Positions 11,103-21,082 of a DNA stretch of 64,000 bases are shown piece after piece. The stretch lies in assembly GCA_000333855.2 (NCBI GenBank), contig CM007342.1, positions 178,598 to 242,597 of the forward strand, given 5' to 3'. Origin of the DNA: Endotrypanum monterogeii. Its lineage: Eukaryota > Euglenozoa > Kinetoplastea > Trypanosomatida > Trypanosomatidae. Every line of letters starts with the position of its first letter. Position 1 is the stretch's first letter. The position numbers were made by a program, and so were the translations under genes. The notes under the pieces are model-generated. The model was given only the letters and a program-made list of their open reading frames with translations. It searched no databases and had not been told where the DNA came from.

Positions 11103-12547
11103 GACTCGTACAGTTCTTTTTGTTTGTTTGTTTGTTTTTCCCTCAAAAATAAAAAAATAAAAAAATAAAATATACAAGAATGATGTTGGCGCTATTTTTG
11201 TTGTTTTGTTTACTTTCTCCTCAAGCACCCTTTAGCACAACAGGCACACACACACACACACGGAGGGAGAAAGGGGAAGTGCAGAGGGGACAAAGAGGTG
11301 GAAACCCGCTATCGGTCGACAAAAACAAAAAAAAATGTATCAAAGGAGTGTCTCAAATCCACAATTTAAGTTTTGAACAAAGCGAAGCTGAAAAGAAAAT
11401 AGAGGCGCAAAAAAAAAAAAGGAAAAGGGAAAAGGGAAAGGGGAAAAGAAGGGAGATGGTGAAAAGAATAGATGCGCAATAGGGAATCGAGTACGTGTGA
11501 GATCTAAAACGGGTGAGGTGCTGAGATACGCGTGGATGCGCCTCCGTTGTCACATGTTGTCTGTTGCTTTGTATATTTAAGTCCTACTCCAAGTGTTGTG
11601 GATATGAAAAAACATATATAGAGAAAACGATAGAGCCGATCAGACAGCCTCCACCGCTCACTACGCCTGTGTGAAGGTGAAGATAAGAGAGAATGCTTAG
11701 AGCCGCCGAACCTGTGTAGGGAATGAGCCAGGCAAATGGTGCCCATCAAAGGTTACATTTGCTACAGTCCTGGAAAACACCCCAGACGCCCAGGGGTGAA
11801 ATACACTCTGGAATAGCGCGATCAAGATCGGGGTGAGTCGACACAAGCTAATAATGATACACTTGTCTAATATTTCGCTCCCGTCTCCGTCTGTCTCGGA
11901 TCACACACACACGGCATAAATATAGATAGTCTCGGATCTTTTCTGGTGTTCGTCGTACGTGCTTCCCCACCTCAGAAAACGAAAATAAAGCCACTGATGT
12001 GCCACCTTGTCTGCTTCTTGATCTGCTTGCAGGGTAAGCACCGGTGCGCCTCGACGGTTTACCTCACCCACACCAAGAAAAAAAAAAGAAACAGAAGTAG
12101 GGACTATCATCATCATCACAGACACACACACACAGGCCATACACACACACACACACACACACACACCACACACACACACACAAACGCGCATATGCGACTC
12201 GCCACTTTCGCTTTCCCCCCCCCCCACCTTTTTCCAGGTAGGATCGCTGGTGCACTCTCTCCCATGGAGAGATGGACCACCCCATCCCTGCCGTCACATA
12301 CAGAAGCAAGAGCGACACATGCCGAGTAGGGGCAATTGGGAGAAAGAGTGTGTGCGTGTGTCTTTTTTTCAATAAAAAAAAAAGTATGGGCATGAGTAAG
12401 TAAGAAACCATGCGGCAGACGCTAGCGCGCTTCAAGGGGACATCAAGACGTAGTCGTGAGCGAAGAGGCAACCCAGCCGTACAGCACTCAAGGAAAATCG
12501 AAAAAATAAGCCCTCGCACGGATGCCAGATCCCGGTGAAAGACGCCT
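11103..12547. other. Intergenic spacer with long CA repeats
   Basis: About 1.4 kb. It has a GTTT repeat (about 11119-11140) and A-rich AAAAAAT repeats (11145-11168) just upstream of the tRNA-binding protein, CA tracts (11245-11260; 12118-12182, interrupted), a C run near 12219, and a 10-bp palindrome GCACCGGTGC (12038-12047). No gene is recognised. Confidence 0.7.
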
Positions 12548-14341
12548 TCATGCACGTTCCTCAGACATGACACGTTGTTGGAACACAACCTCCTTGTATT
12601 CACTAACCTTTAGGCGTAGTGCGGGCACCTCCTCATTGATGAAGTGCTCCATTCCACGACACGCCCGAGAGGAGCACGACGGCAGCGCCATGATGCCACT
12701 CGCCCCCTTCTCTTGAGAAGCCGCGGCGATGCGTAGTATTTCAGGCCTCACCACACGCTGCCAACGCAATTCGACGTCCTTTGTGAGCGTCTTGGAAGAG
12801 AAGAGGCGGCCAAGCACGCTATCGCACGACCGCAAGAGGTTGCGCTCAAATTCCTGCAGTTGCAGCCGAGTCGCCAAAAGACCACCTAAGGTAAGCACGG
12901 CAGATAACAAAGCAACGAGAACTGTACCACTTAGACTGACGGAGGAGAGGGCCACAGCCGTCGCCGGGCCAAGGAGGCAAGTCGTGCTGAGGACAGCGTA
13001 GAGAAAGATTTCGCGGCGTCGATACTCCTGCCGGAGCACTCTAGAGACACGACAGGCCAGAAGCAGACTTCGTGCGCTCTCCTCTGTTTCAGTGATAAGG
13101 TTGTCCATCCGCCGCATTGGAGCAGCGCGTATTTCATTTAAAATTTCATTCCGCTGACGCGAGAGCTCTGCCGCTGGCACGGTGCCACTAGCCGGCGTCA
13201 AGGACGATGGCACGTTCCCGGAACGCTCACCCAAATTCTTTAGCGGGGTCGACGTGGTATACACCCGCGGGATGTCCTTCATCTTCATGACCTTGCTGAG
13301 GTTCCAGCATAAGGTGCCGTATGCCCGCGCGAAGTCGGTCACTTTTTCGAAGACATCCACCTTATTCATAACCAGGAAAAACTTGTGCTCGTAGCCGGCA
13401 AGAGACTTGGTCAGTACGTCCAGCGTCTCGCCGGTGGTTCCAGGATTTGCGGGGTCAAACATGAGAAGGATAACGTCGCTCTGCTGCGCAAACCACCGTG
13501 TCACGGCGAGAAAGTCATAGCCCCGGGTTTGGTCACTGCGCCCCGTTTGCTCCTCGATGGATGCGTGCACTGGCGTGTCGATCATCCCAGGCGTGTCGAC
13601 CAGCACCATATCCATCGGAACTTGGGAGGAGGCCGGCATTTTACGGGTCTTCATCTTAAAATGCGTCACAAAGGAGATGCCAAACTGCTGCAGCGATTGG
13701 TACTGATACTTGGGGTTGCTGACCACGCTTGGCCCGTCGGCGTCCATGTCGTAGGTGTCGCGCTTGATGACAGTGAAGCCGTCGTCCGTAGGGGCGACAC
13801 CGGTCTCCTGTATCTCGCGGCCGGATAGATAGTTAATGAGGGTCGACTTGCCAGAGCTATGGTTGCCCAGCAGCATCACCATGGGAGTGGTGTTCTTGAA
13901 GGGTGCAAGGAAACGGTAAACATTGTCGTATGGTTGCAGATAACTGGTGCGTAGCGTCTGCAGCTCATTCTCGATATCCGCCTTCATGGCTGCATGCGAC
14001 GGCATTGATCTTGACAAGGATGGCGCCACAGATGGACCCTGACTATCAGACATACCCTCTGTTTCACTGGAAGCAGTAATGGAGGCATCTTGCTGAGATC
14101 GCGCAGTTGGGAAGAGGAAGCTGCGAAGCGGACCACGGTTCGTAGAAATGAAATCGATTGAGGAGCTCATTCTCCCGCCGCGTGGAGTGCGTATAAGAGA
14201 CGGCGCACCTAATCTTTCAGAGACAAATCTGTGAGAGTGGGCAAGAGCGAAGAAATGTGTGCGCATCAACACAGCTGCATTCGCGGATGCTCCGGGACAA
14301 CCGAACCGCAGTGCTGCAGCACGCAACCGATGACGATACAT
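12548..14341 (-). CDS. Mitochondrial dynamin-superfamily GTPase (sarcalumenin/EHD-like)
   Basis: The 597-residue protein from MYRHRLRAAALRF has an Arg/Ala-rich, acid-free N-terminus that looks like a mitochondrial presequence. The G domain lies at about 145-400: P-loop GNHSSGKST (159-167), switch I Thr in ETGVAPTDDGFT (179-190), DTPG (249-252) and NKVD (326-329). This set fits the EHD/sarcalumenin branch of the dynamin superfamily, which remodels membranes. Two hydrophobic segments follow in the C-terminal third (EIFLYAVLSTTCLLGPATAV and a Val/Leu-rich stretch after it), suggesting a membrane hairpin. The last 90 residues are helical. Similar trypanosomatid genes are often called sarcoplasmic reticulum glycoprotein, a misleading name. 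The frame continues upstream to 14461 but reaches no better start. The substrate membrane is inferred, not shown. Confidence 0.85.
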   Translation of the reverse strand: MYRHRLRAAALRFGCPGASANAAVLMRTHFFALAHSHRFVSERLGAPSLIRTPRGGRMSSSIDFISTNRGPLRSFLFPTARSQQDASITASSETEGMSDSQGPSVAPSLSRSMPSHAAMKADIENELQTLRTSYLQPYDNVYRFLAPFKNTTPMVMLLGNHSSGKSTLINYLSGREIQETGVAPTDDGFTVIKRDTYDMDADGPSVVSNPKYQYQSLQQFGISFVTHFKMKTRKMPASSQVPMDMVLVDTPGMIDTPVHASIEEQTGRSDQTRGYDFLAVTRWFAQQSDVILLMFDPANPGTTGETLDVLTKSLAGYEHKFFLVMNKVDVFEKVTDFARAYGTLCWNLSKVMKMKDIPRVYTTSTPLKNLGERSGNVPSSLTPASGTVPAAELSRQRNEILNEIRAAPMRRMDNLITETEESARSLLLACRVSRVLRQEYRRREIFLYAVLSTTCLLGPATAVALSSVSLSGTVLVALLSAVLTLGGLLATRLQLQEFERNLLRSCDSVLGRLFSSKTLTKDVELRWQRVVRPEILRIAAASQEKGASGIMALPSCSSRACRGMEHFINEEVPALRLKVSEYKEVVFQQRVMSEERA

Positions 14342-15071
14342 TATGATTGACTCACTGCCTGGGCTATTTTTTTTTCTCTTTCCCCGCCTCCCTGCTTGTT
14401 CGTCAAGACTCTCCTCACCCCACCCCGAATAAGAGAAGCGATAGAAGAAAGAGACACTCACCGCAGAGAAACGAAGAAGAGATCCCTAAATATATATATA
14501 TATATATATATATAAATATATATATTTGGGTGTGTAATGAGCGACCAAGGTAATTCCTTTAGGATACCCGAGACGTTGAAAGGGCGATGCACAAAAAAGA
14601 GAAAAAGGAAAGCGGGGCGGTAACAGAAACGACAGCGAAGAAAGGGGTGGAAAAACTAATAGATTACAAGAGCGCACACAGGCACGCGATCATAAAGGAA
14701 ACACCTGCCCGAAAAGTGAAATACGGCTTCAGACCCGGAATGAAGGACTCGAGAGAGACGTTCAAAGCAAGAGGATGACTGAAATAGTCGCTCGCTTTTT
14801 TTTTTCGATTCTTTTTTTTTGTCTGTCTGTGCAGTGGAAGACCCATCAGGTGAGTGAGGGTTGCGTCGTGAGACACGAGCATGAAAATAAGCGAGTCAAA
14901 GTGGACAAGAGCGCAGTAATTTTAATCCCCTCGCACATTTGATATCACAAACTCAGCTGAAATTGAATACTGAACCTTCAAGCGACCTTCTCGTTTTTTT
15001 TTTTTACCTCGCCTATGCGTTGTATGCCTCCACCCAAACACACGTATAAATGTATATATAAACATATATAC

Positions 15072-15102
<31 letters not shown>

Positions 15103-16934
15103 GATATATATATTCAAGCGTGTGGGCGTGCGTATATATTCCTGTACGCTTTCCTCTTTGTATCTTTCTTGTTTTTTTTTTTTTCGCAGCCATCCAAAAA
15201 AAAAAAAGGAACGAAACTTTGAAAACAACTTGTGACGATGCGTACCGATGCGGCACTATCTACCATTCTGATATATGGCATCTGCGGCGCTACGTAGCGT
15301 TGACCCTCTCTCAGCGAGAGGTGGACGGACTCGATCAAGATATCACTACACAAAAAGAGCTTAGCATGGTTCATGAGAGAGCGCTCATGGAGCAGTCCCA
15401 TTCAATCACCGGCATCGTGACCTACACACAGACATGCACGCACATGCACATATGCAACCCCCCACAGCTGATTAGCCCTCCCCCCCCCCCAGTACCCCCA
15501 CCACGTACCGAGTCACTAGAGAGTGATACGATGTACAGCAATCGTGACAATCATGCTTTCTCTCAACTTGGTAGGGCTCAACAACAACAACAACAACCAT
15601 TAAAAAAAAAAAAATCAAACATGCGCGAGGTTAGCACCTACACGCCCACTCCCACCCCCGCTCAGGAAGTCACGTGTGTATTGCACTCCCCTCTCTACTC
15701 CCCGCGTCTTCCCCCATGTGCATGAACCCACACGTGCGCCTATATAACACACACATGGATGAACATACAAGATGAGGAAATGAGGAAGGTGCGGAATACA
15801 TAAATACACGCCCCGCCCTCGACGGAAAAAAGAAAAAAAAAACAAGCAATAAAAAAAGACCAAGAGGAAGAGATAATAATAATAAAATAAAATATAAAAA
15901 AAGGGGGGAGGGGGGCATGCGTGTAACGCGCTCACCCAGCGTCTTCGTGATTTGCTTCGCTAACTCTGTTGCTACAAGATTATTCTCCTGAGCATATTCT
16001 GCCAATCCTTTCGCGGCATCTCTACTTAATGCTCTAGATTATCCGACTCCCTATCGCTGAGATGGTGAGGGAAGCAGCATCAGTCACGGGAGATGATGTT
16101 ACATCATACGAAAACAAGAAAGGCGCAGTAGCGGGATGTCGTGGGAAGGGAAGAAGATGGGAGCGGGCGAGGGCGGGGTAAGATAGGGAGTTGTAGACGG
16201 AAAAAAAAAATGATGAGAAAAATGAGTACGGGATCTGAAGAGTTGTTGCTGCACGCTTAGTGGCAACGAAAGCAAAACGGGGGGGCGAAACAGAAATAAA
16301 ATAAAAATGAAACATACAAGCAAACACATACGGGGCAAGAACATACACAGAGACAAGCACGCAAAGACAGACACACACACAGGCAGTAATTTTGTGAATG
16401 GAAACAAAAAAAAACAGAGAAAGACGGGAATAAGACGGCGATGGCAGAAAGGAGGAGGAGGAGGCAGGGGGGGGGCAGAATTTTAAACTATAGGTGCACT
16501 GAAAATAATAAAATCAACTGTCGAAGATGAAGCGGGACGAGAGCAATGACGAGAGAGTTGGGGGAGGAGCCAATCAATAGAAAAGGAAGGAGTGTAGAAA
16601 TATGGAGGAAACGCAGCGAGGACGTCATCGCATTACTTCCGTCTCCCTCAATCTGACACACTTGTGCAGACGACTAAAAACAAAAAGAGTTCAGGGAATG
16701 TAAATCCCTCGTGCGGTGTGCTCATCTAGTGGACGGTGGAGAATGAGTGAGTCGATGGGAGGGGAGGAAGAAGAGGGACCAGGCTGGTACACACACCAAC
16801 ACAAACGCCTAGAAAAGTGCCCCGACAATTACATTTATGTGTGAGCAGCCTTATGCAGACTTTAGCGCGCCCACCCCCTGCAAAACAATGGGAAATAGAA
16901 GCGCAGATACAATGGAAGGGACGGTCAGACAGCG
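14342..16934. other. Longest spacer: AT repeats, small hairpins and coding-like fragments
   Basis: About 2.6 kb. It contains TA tracts (14489-14527 and 15047-15113), poly-A/T runs, a C run (15480-15490), a cluster of three short hairpins (15287-15395), a minus-strand ATG frame of 95 codons (15114-15401), and a 36-codon coding-like fragment without an ATG (15924-16032). None can be called a gene with confidence. The rest is purine-rich low-complexity DNA including the 3' UTR of the GSK3-like gene. Confidence 0.6.
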
Positions 16935-19007
16935 TCATGCGGACTCTTCCAGGCGTAGAGCATCAACCAAAAGCTCTGTTTGACGTGCCATACGCGCCAG
17001 GAAAGCCTCTGTATAGATGCCCCGTTCGAGCTCTGTTACTTGGAACATCGCGAGCGGCATCAAACGTCCATTGGGCATTCGCAGGTTCGCTGTTGCGATC
17101 TTGTCCTCCTCACGGGAGGGAGACGCCCCTTGCCTCTCCGACGGAGTTGCAGCGTACCGGTGCGCACCCGCGGCAGTCACGACATCTGCGGCGCTGAAGA
17201 GATCATCAAAGAAGGGGTGTTCGACGACCTCAGCCGCGGTGAGACGCTTCTTCGGTGCGTAGCAGAGCAGCGACGCAACAAGTGCAATTGCCTCGGCTGT
17301 TATGCCAGGGGGAAACAGTAGCGGCCATGGTATTGCACGAACCTTTAGCACATCGTAGTACTCCTCGAACAGCGTAGGTGCGCCATCATAGGCCGCGGTG
17401 GGCACGGCGGATGGTGTCAGAGAAACACCCTCCTCGTAATGCCGCGAGTCCTTCGTAGAGGTTTGCGGCGGCCAGGCGGGCGCAGACTCAGGCGACCGCG
17501 ACGGCGACGGCGAGGCCCGACAAGAAATATCGTCGTCTAGCCCATCACGTAGGAACTCGCCTTGGCTCTCCACGCCATACTCGCCGTGCTCCAGACTATC
17601 ACAGCCGTCCCGCGGACCAGAATAGCGGTTATCAAATCCCTGGCGTCGGTGCATGGCGTGGGTGCGCAGCAACGCCTCTGCACATGGAGGGTTCATGGCA
17701 TACATCTCTAGCTTCGAAGGCGCCCCCAATACTTTGAAGAGCTCCGCCATCTGATCGATGGATGTACAGCCGCGAAAAAGAGGCTGACCCGACTCCCGCA
17801 AAAGCTCTGCGGCGATGCAACCAAATGACCACATATCTACTGCACAACCGTAGTGGAGGGCACCGAAGAGGAGCTCTGGAGCGCGGTAGTAGCGAGAGCA
17901 AATATATGACACGTTTTTCTCCTCTGTCGGCCTCAGGATCTGCTTTGCGCTACCAAAATCACAGAGCTGCACGCGACCGCTGTCTGGGTCCACGAGAACG
18001 TTTGCTGGCTTCAGGTCACGGTGACACACATGACGCGCGTGCATGAACGCCAGCCCCCGGGCTAGCTGAAACAGCACAATCTTCACCCAGCGCAGCGGGA
18101 GGCATTCGCACGAGTCACAGCCCCTCTGCACCGTGCTGCTCTGTGGAGTGGTGATGCTTCCACTCGAACCACCCTCAGCGCACGGAGGTGACACCGGTGG
18201 GGTCCCTGCCATGTACTGCGGCACCTCTGGCGAAACTGCTGAGCGAGACGTCAGGGGAGAAAATGACGAGCTGGGCGTGGGCGACATCATGGATGGCATG
18301 TTGTGAAAGCGGAAGTAGTACCTCTTCATGGAACTTAGGTCCATTGGTAGGTATCCCATCACCATCTCAAGGTACGGAGCCGTTGGAAGAGGATCTGAAG
18401 CGGAAGGAGAATAAACGGAAGCGGCACCAGCGCCGCCACCCGATGGGTCGCAACGCCGCGTTGTGTGACAAGATGGAAGAAACTCCAAATGTGTAGAAGT
18501 GCCTTCGGCGCCTAATATATCTGGCCCAAGGGAAGGCTCTGACAACCCTGAGCCGTGGGTAACATAAAAGTCGAGCAGCTCCACAATGTTGGGATGGTGT
18601 CGTCCCGGCCACAAGTGAACGCTCTCCAAAGCGCGCCCCTTCGATGATTGCGACGGGGAAGAATGTGATGCGCTCACTGTCGCGGCACCTTGATGCCGCG
18701 ACGGCCCATCAGCCTCGGTTGCAGTGCTCGAAGGGTGCTTGTGATGTATATCATCAACGAGAACAGTGTTCAAGATGGACACCTCACGGTTGTGCAAGCG
18801 GTTGTCGTAGTGAACACGTTTGATTGCGACTTTTTTGCCTGTATGCAACTCCTCAGCAAGAAGTACGACACCGAAGCTGCCACGGCCCACATAGCGCAGC
18901 GGTCTGTATGCAGGCGTCTTCATCTGCGAACGAGATGCAGCTGAGGCATGAGTGGAGGGGTGGGCAGCTGATAAAGGCCTCCGAGGCCGAGCCTTCGTGT
19001 CGGACAT
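16935..19007 (-). CDS. GSK3-like protein kinase with large insertions
   Basis: The 690-residue Ser/Thr kinase starts MSDTKARPRRP. The domain begins near 36: Gly loop GRGSFGVVL (41-49), catalytic Lys63 (VAIKRV) and helix C Glu75 (NRE). The catalytic loop HRDLKPAN is near 328, DFGSAK near 350, and the GSK3-type activation loop VSYICSRYYRAPEL near 370. The three residues that form the GSK3 primed-phosphate pocket (Arg of NRE, Arg of HRD, Lys of DFGSAK) are all kept. Large Ser/Pro-rich insertions sit between the helix C region and the hinge (about 85-200), before the catalytic loop (about 245-290), and after the C-lobe helix near AMNPP (about 455-560). GSK3 is usually 350-480 residues, so this is the long form. 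In Leishmania GSK3 homologues are linked to cell-cycle control; the role of this form is inferred. The frame extends 54 codons upstream, but a strong splice acceptor lies 12 bases before the chosen ATG. Confidence 0.92.
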   Translation of the reverse strand: MSDTKARPRRPLSAAHPSTHASAASRSQMKTPAYRPLRYVGRGSFGVVLLAEELHTGKKVAIKRVHYDNRLHNREVSILNTVLVDDIHHKHPSSTATEADGPSRHQGAATVSASHSSPSQSSKGRALESVHLWPGRHHPNIVELLDFYVTHGSGLSEPSLGPDILGAEGTSTHLEFLPSCHTTRRCDPSGGGAGAASVYSPSASDPLPTAPYLEMVMGYLPMDLSSMKRYYFRFHNMPSMMSPTPSSSFSPLTSRSAVSPEVPQYMAGTPPVSPPCAEGGSSGSITTPQSSTVQRGCDSCECLPLRWVKIVLFQLARGLAFMHARHVCHRDLKPANVLVDPDSGRVQLCDFGSAKQILRPTEEKNVSYICSRYYRAPELLFGALHYGCAVDMWSFGCIAAELLRESGQPLFRGCTSIDQMAELFKVLGAPSKLEMYAMNPPCAEALLRTHAMHRRQGFDNRYSGPRDGCDSLEHGEYGVESQGEFLRDGLDDDISCRASPSPSRSPESAPAWPPQTSTKDSRHYEEGVSLTPSAVPTAAYDGAPTLFEEYYDVLKVRAIPWPLLFPPGITAEAIALVASLLCYAPKKRLTAAEVVEHPFFDDLFSAADVVTAAGAHRYAATPSERQGASPSREEDKIATANLRMPNGRLMPLAMFQVTELERGIYTEAFLARMARQTELLVDALRLEESA

Positions 19008-19648
19008 GACTCGAAGGAGCTGAGGGAAAGATGATTTCACAAAATTACACACCGACACGTGTGAAGAAAGAGAGACACCAGGACTAGAAAACCACTGAGT
19101 AGAACAATAAGAAATGGGGACGGTGGAGTGGAGGAGGAGGTCTCCCTTGTAGAGTTTCCAAGACAACAACTGCGTGATGCGAACTAATGCTCCACCTCCG
19201 GGGTGAATAGGAGACCTGCAGTCTCACCGAGTGAGCGAACGCGGGAGGAACACACACACACAAAAAAAAAAACAACAGGGATGCTCTCAGCTACAAAAAA
19301 AACTCACTTTTTAGATTATTTTTTTTCTCTGCGTGTGTGCACGCTGTCTAGAAATCAGAAACGAGCAAGTGATCGGTACACCTGAGAATATATTTATATA
19401 TATATATATACAAATATATAAATATAAATATATATATATAAATAGATGAAAACTGTTTTTTTTTCTAATGTGAAGGGATGAAGGTTCCCTGATGGGCAAG
19501 TACAGCAGTCGATGACAGTTGCGGTGAATGTGTTGGTGTGCGGATGGGCCACATACGAGTAAGTGAAATCTCGCTACCTCAGCAAGTGGGAACAAATGAG
19601 TGCAAAAACAAAGAAGAAAAGTCAGAAAGCGGAAATATAAACATAGAT

Positions 19649-19693
<45 letters not shown>

Positions 19694-20591
19694 TAAGAGT
19701 CGGTGACCATTGACAGCACAGAGACGGGCAAAGAGGAGAGTCATGGAACAGGAGGGAGAGGGGGGGGGTTAGTGAAGGACGGGAAAAAATGAAGAGAATC
19801 TACTTTGTGACTCCACCTCACCCCCCGTTGCGCAGCCCCCTTCCTTGCCCGTCTCGTCTCCCCTCCCCCGATCCAAAAAAAAAAAAGCGGCATGGGACGG
19901 ACAGGCCCCCGCCTCTTCACACAGACACCCACGCTCAGACACCTTCACTTCCCCCCTCCTCGCAGGCAAGCTCGTACATTCATCATCACCTTCATACGTG
20001 TACGCTATCTAGCCCCAAGTCATCACTTCCTGGAGAGAGCGGAAAATTAAAAAAGGGTGTAGGTGGAAGCGTGAGGCGCCTTGCACCTCATCCCTTTGTT
20101 TTCGAAGTGATCACTTAATCCTCTCGGAACGTGTGTGAAGGGGCACGAGTAGAGCGGGAGGGGAAGGGGGGGTGCGTACCAGCGGTATTGGGCGCCATCA
20201 GAAAAGAAGACCTCTGCTATCTGGCCCGCACTACTGATGCTTTTTTGTTGTTGTTGTTTTTGTGTGTGTAGTAGTTTCGATGAGATGACTGGAAAAAAAG
20301 GGGGGAGCAATAAAAGTGAGGCAAAGGGTGAGGTAAGACATGTCAGTCCCCTCCGAGACCTACACGCAAGTCTATACACATACCGCCCTGTCCCTCACCC
20401 CCACACACCCCATTCAGACACACACCCTCAGAAAGATACACGTACACGCACAATTACCTTCTGTCATCACCTCTCTGGTGACAGCAATACAACAGGGAGA
20501 ATCATAAAGTGAAGAAGCGAAGACTTAACCCCGTTATCCAAACACAAAGGAGACGCTTGGGGAGAGAAATCGGAAAACATTTGGGACATAG

Positions 20592-20622
<31 letters not shown>

Positions 20623-21082
20623 TGTATACCATACTATCAAACCCACAGTCTATACGGCCTGCGCCGCAGGAAGCAAAGGTGAGCCAAGACGCGCACTACG
20701 ATCCAGCGCACACGCCGTTCACCGCTAAGCCCTTCCCCCCCCCCTCCCCATACCTTATCAGCCACTACTCTCCACCTCCCCAGACACACAAGACACACAG
20801 ATGCACGAATGTCAGGATGTGTCGCCAGCAGTCACTCTAGCAATGAAAAAAGCCAAAAATGAATGGCATCATCAAAAAACATACGAGATGCTGGGTGCGA
20901 AACCGAGTAGAAATTGGGGGAGAAAAGTGGCGGTATACATATCAGCCCTCACGCAGATGATTGGGGCAGTGGGGAGGAGAGGGAAGGGGGACTTATCTTG
21001 ATTTCTTGCTGGTGGATACACCGCAGCATTTCACTGAGAAATTGTATTTCTTTTAGTGTGGTCATCCCATCCGACCCCAGCA
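19008..21082. other. Intergenic spacer with TA and CA repeats
   Basis: About 2 kb between the Iws1/TFIIS-like gene and the kinase. It contains AT-rich tracts (19387-19442), a 39-base TA run (19652-19690), CA repeats (20592-20616), G and C runs, and purine-rich DNA. No gene or structured RNA is recognised. Confidence 0.7.
19020..19021 (-). promoter_or_regulatory. Predicted spliced-leader acceptor AG for the GSK3-like gene
   Basis: On the minus strand a pyrimidine run (opposite 19061-19074) is followed by no AG until TTTCCCTCAG. This leaves a 12-base 5' UTR before the ATG at 19007 and excludes the longer frame starting at 19169. Confidence 0.5.

Noticed and set aside
15015..15725. 236-codon plus-strand open frame
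   Set aside because: It begins in a TA repeat and crosses poly-T and CA tracts; no protein features.
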